Assembly (NCBI GenBank): GCA_964396115.1
Contig: CAYNDL010000050.1
Location: forward strand, 1 to 6,238
Source: CAYNDL01 sp964396115
Lineage (GTDB): Bacteria > Patescibacteriota > Andersenbacteria > UBA10190 > CAIZMI01
Direction of reading: 5' to 3'
DNA: 6,238 bases
Below are positions 5,862 through 6,238 of the stretch, piece after piece. Under the pieces are notes generated by a model, which did not search any database, had not been told where the DNA came from, and saw only the letters and a program-made list of their open reading frames with translations. Every line of letters begins with the position of its first letter. The first letter of the stretch is position 1. The translations under genes and the position numbers were made by a program.

Positions 5862-5888
5862 GAAGGAAGAACCCACGGTTCCTCCTCC
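5862..5888. other. Imperfect hairpin just after the cca stop codon
   Basis: Positions 5862-5873 pair with 5877-5888 around the 3-nt loop CAC, with 10 of 12 positions paired and two A-C mismatches. The core is GAACC/GGTTC. No T run follows on the plus strand, though the next 20 bases are pyrimidine-rich. It may be a degenerate terminator of the cca gene or a chance structure. Confidence 0.3.
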
Positions 5889-5909
5889 GCGCATCTTCTT
5901 TCTTGCTGT

Positions 5910-5949
5910 GTCGCTCGGCTCGGGACATTATAACCCGCAGCCTTGCGAC
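5910..5949. other. Two-part hairpin in the convergent intergenic region
   Basis: Three consecutive stem segments form one structure. GTCGC (5910-5914) pairs with GCGAC (5945-5949), and a 2x2 internal loop follows. GGCT (5917-5920) pairs with AGCC (5939-5942), then there is a one-base bulge (C5938). CGGG (5921-5924) pairs with CCCG (5934-5937) around the 9-nt loop ACATTATAA. The 13 base pairs in 40 nt are all Watson-Crick. On the plus strand it is followed by an AT-rich CTATTTAATAAT rather than a T run. It lies between the convergent cca gene and the partial membrane-protein gene, so it may end transcription in an unusual form or be a structured RNA element. Confidence 0.5.
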
Positions 5950-5961
5950 CTATTTAATAAT

Positions 5962-5977
5962 CGGATCGGTGGATCCG
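5962..5977 (-). terminator. Weak hairpin after the partial membrane-protein gene
   Basis: CGGATC (5962-5967) pairs with GATCCG (5972-5977) around GGTG. On the minus strand it lies 8 nt beyond the stop codon of the gene ending at 5986 and is followed by ATTATTAAATA. The stem is short and the tail is not a clean T run, so a terminator role is only possible. Confidence 0.3.
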
Positions 5978-5985
5978 CTATTGCC

Positions 5986-6237
5986 CTAGTAGGGTAGGAA
6001 GAAACGCATGCTCGCGAAACTGTAGGGAACGTTTATTCCGGTAATTGAGGGGTAGAGGGCAATAAAACCGATGAACAACAGGACGATATAGGCAATAGCA
6101 TATGCCCGGTAATCTTTGCTCCTGATTAGTTTTGTTAAGAGTAGGGCCATGATTAAAATCTCGAAAAATAAAGCTTCAAAATAGTGGTAGTTGAAAGCGA
6201 TGCGCGATATTACTCCCCATGGCAGCCAAAAGCCGAG
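5986..6237 (-). CDS. C-terminal fragment of a PMT-family (GT39-like) protein O-mannosyltransferase
   Basis: The minus strand is open from the window edge to a TAG stop at 5988-5986, giving the last 83 residues of a membrane protein. The fragment starts with G-F-W-L-P-W, followed by SRIAFNYHYFEAL. This resembles the end of the PMT family, where a W-L-P-W segment and a (P)R-x-x-F-x-Y-H/Y stretch precede the last membrane helices. Two hydrophobic helices are visible, about residues 23-38 and 46-62 of the fragment. They are separated by the polar loop RSKDYRA. A tail Y-P-x-x-T-G-x-x-V-P-Y-S follows, which is also typical of PMT C-termini. PMT enzymes transfer mannose from a polyprenyl-phosphate carrier to Ser/Thr of secreted proteins at the extracytoplasmic face. 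The catalytic N-terminal half is outside the window. A related GT-C glycosyltransferase remains possible. Confidence 0.65.
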   Translation of the reverse strand, partial: LGFWLPWGVISRIAFNYHYFEALFFEILIMALLLTKLIRSKDYRAYAIAYIVLLFIGFIALYPSITGINVPYSFASMRFFLPY

Positions 6238-6238
6238 T

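Noticed and set aside
5927..5932. Perfect TATAAT -10 hexamer on the minus strand
   Set aside because: It lies in the loop of the hairpin at 5910-5949, has no -35 at proper spacing, and would only transcribe antisense to cca.

Overview
The window most resembles a chromosomal segment of a Patescibacteria/CPR bacterium, probably of the Parcubacteria type. This is inferred from gene content and style. There is a large secreted protein ending in Cys-paired Ig-like repeats that open with a P-T-V-D-L-K-V-N-G type motif, which I associate with Parcubacteria. The genes are compact, each with its own terminator. There are purine-rich intergenic stretches around a tRNA gene, and that tRNA has no encoded CCA. 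No phage, IS element, CRISPR array or rRNA was seen.

Layout from left to right. Positions 1-454 hold no protein gene that I can support. They carry a tRNA-Ala(UGC) at 166-236, followed at once by a perfect 20-bp terminator hairpin. The tRNA is flanked on both sides by related inverted-repeat elements (about 26-89 and 281-395), and an AT-rich 24-bp palindrome lies upstream. On the minus strand, 455-1288 encodes a divergent bacterial Ku protein (NHEJ end-binding) with its own promoter, Shine-Dalgarno and terminator. A 161-bp divergent intergenic region separates it from a plus-strand gene at 1450-4320. That gene encodes a 956-residue exported protein which looks like two secreted proteins fused in frame. 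The first half has a signal peptide, beta-rich ectodomain and membrane anchor. The second half has its own apparent signal peptide, a unique domain and three Ig-like repeats. A strong terminator (4331-4362) follows, and then the tRNA CCA-adding enzyme gene (4408-5856, plus strand). The last 380 bases hold a convergent intergenic region with a well-formed two-part hairpin (5910-5949). They also hold the C-terminal 83 residues of a minus-strand membrane protein that looks like a PMT-family protein O-mannosyltransferase, cut by the window edge.

The genes appear to be separate transcription units rather than one operon. Two functional links are plausible. The CCA-adding enzyme would be needed to mature the CCA-less tRNA-Ala. 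The mannosyltransferase could modify Ser/Thr-rich secreted proteins such as the 956-residue one, but that is inference from proximity and composition only. The observations most worth a second look are the internal signal peptide at the fusion junction, with out-of-frame start and stop codons beside it; the Ku gene in what looks like a reduced-genome lineage; and the paired elements flanking the tRNA, which carry antisense T-arm-like words.
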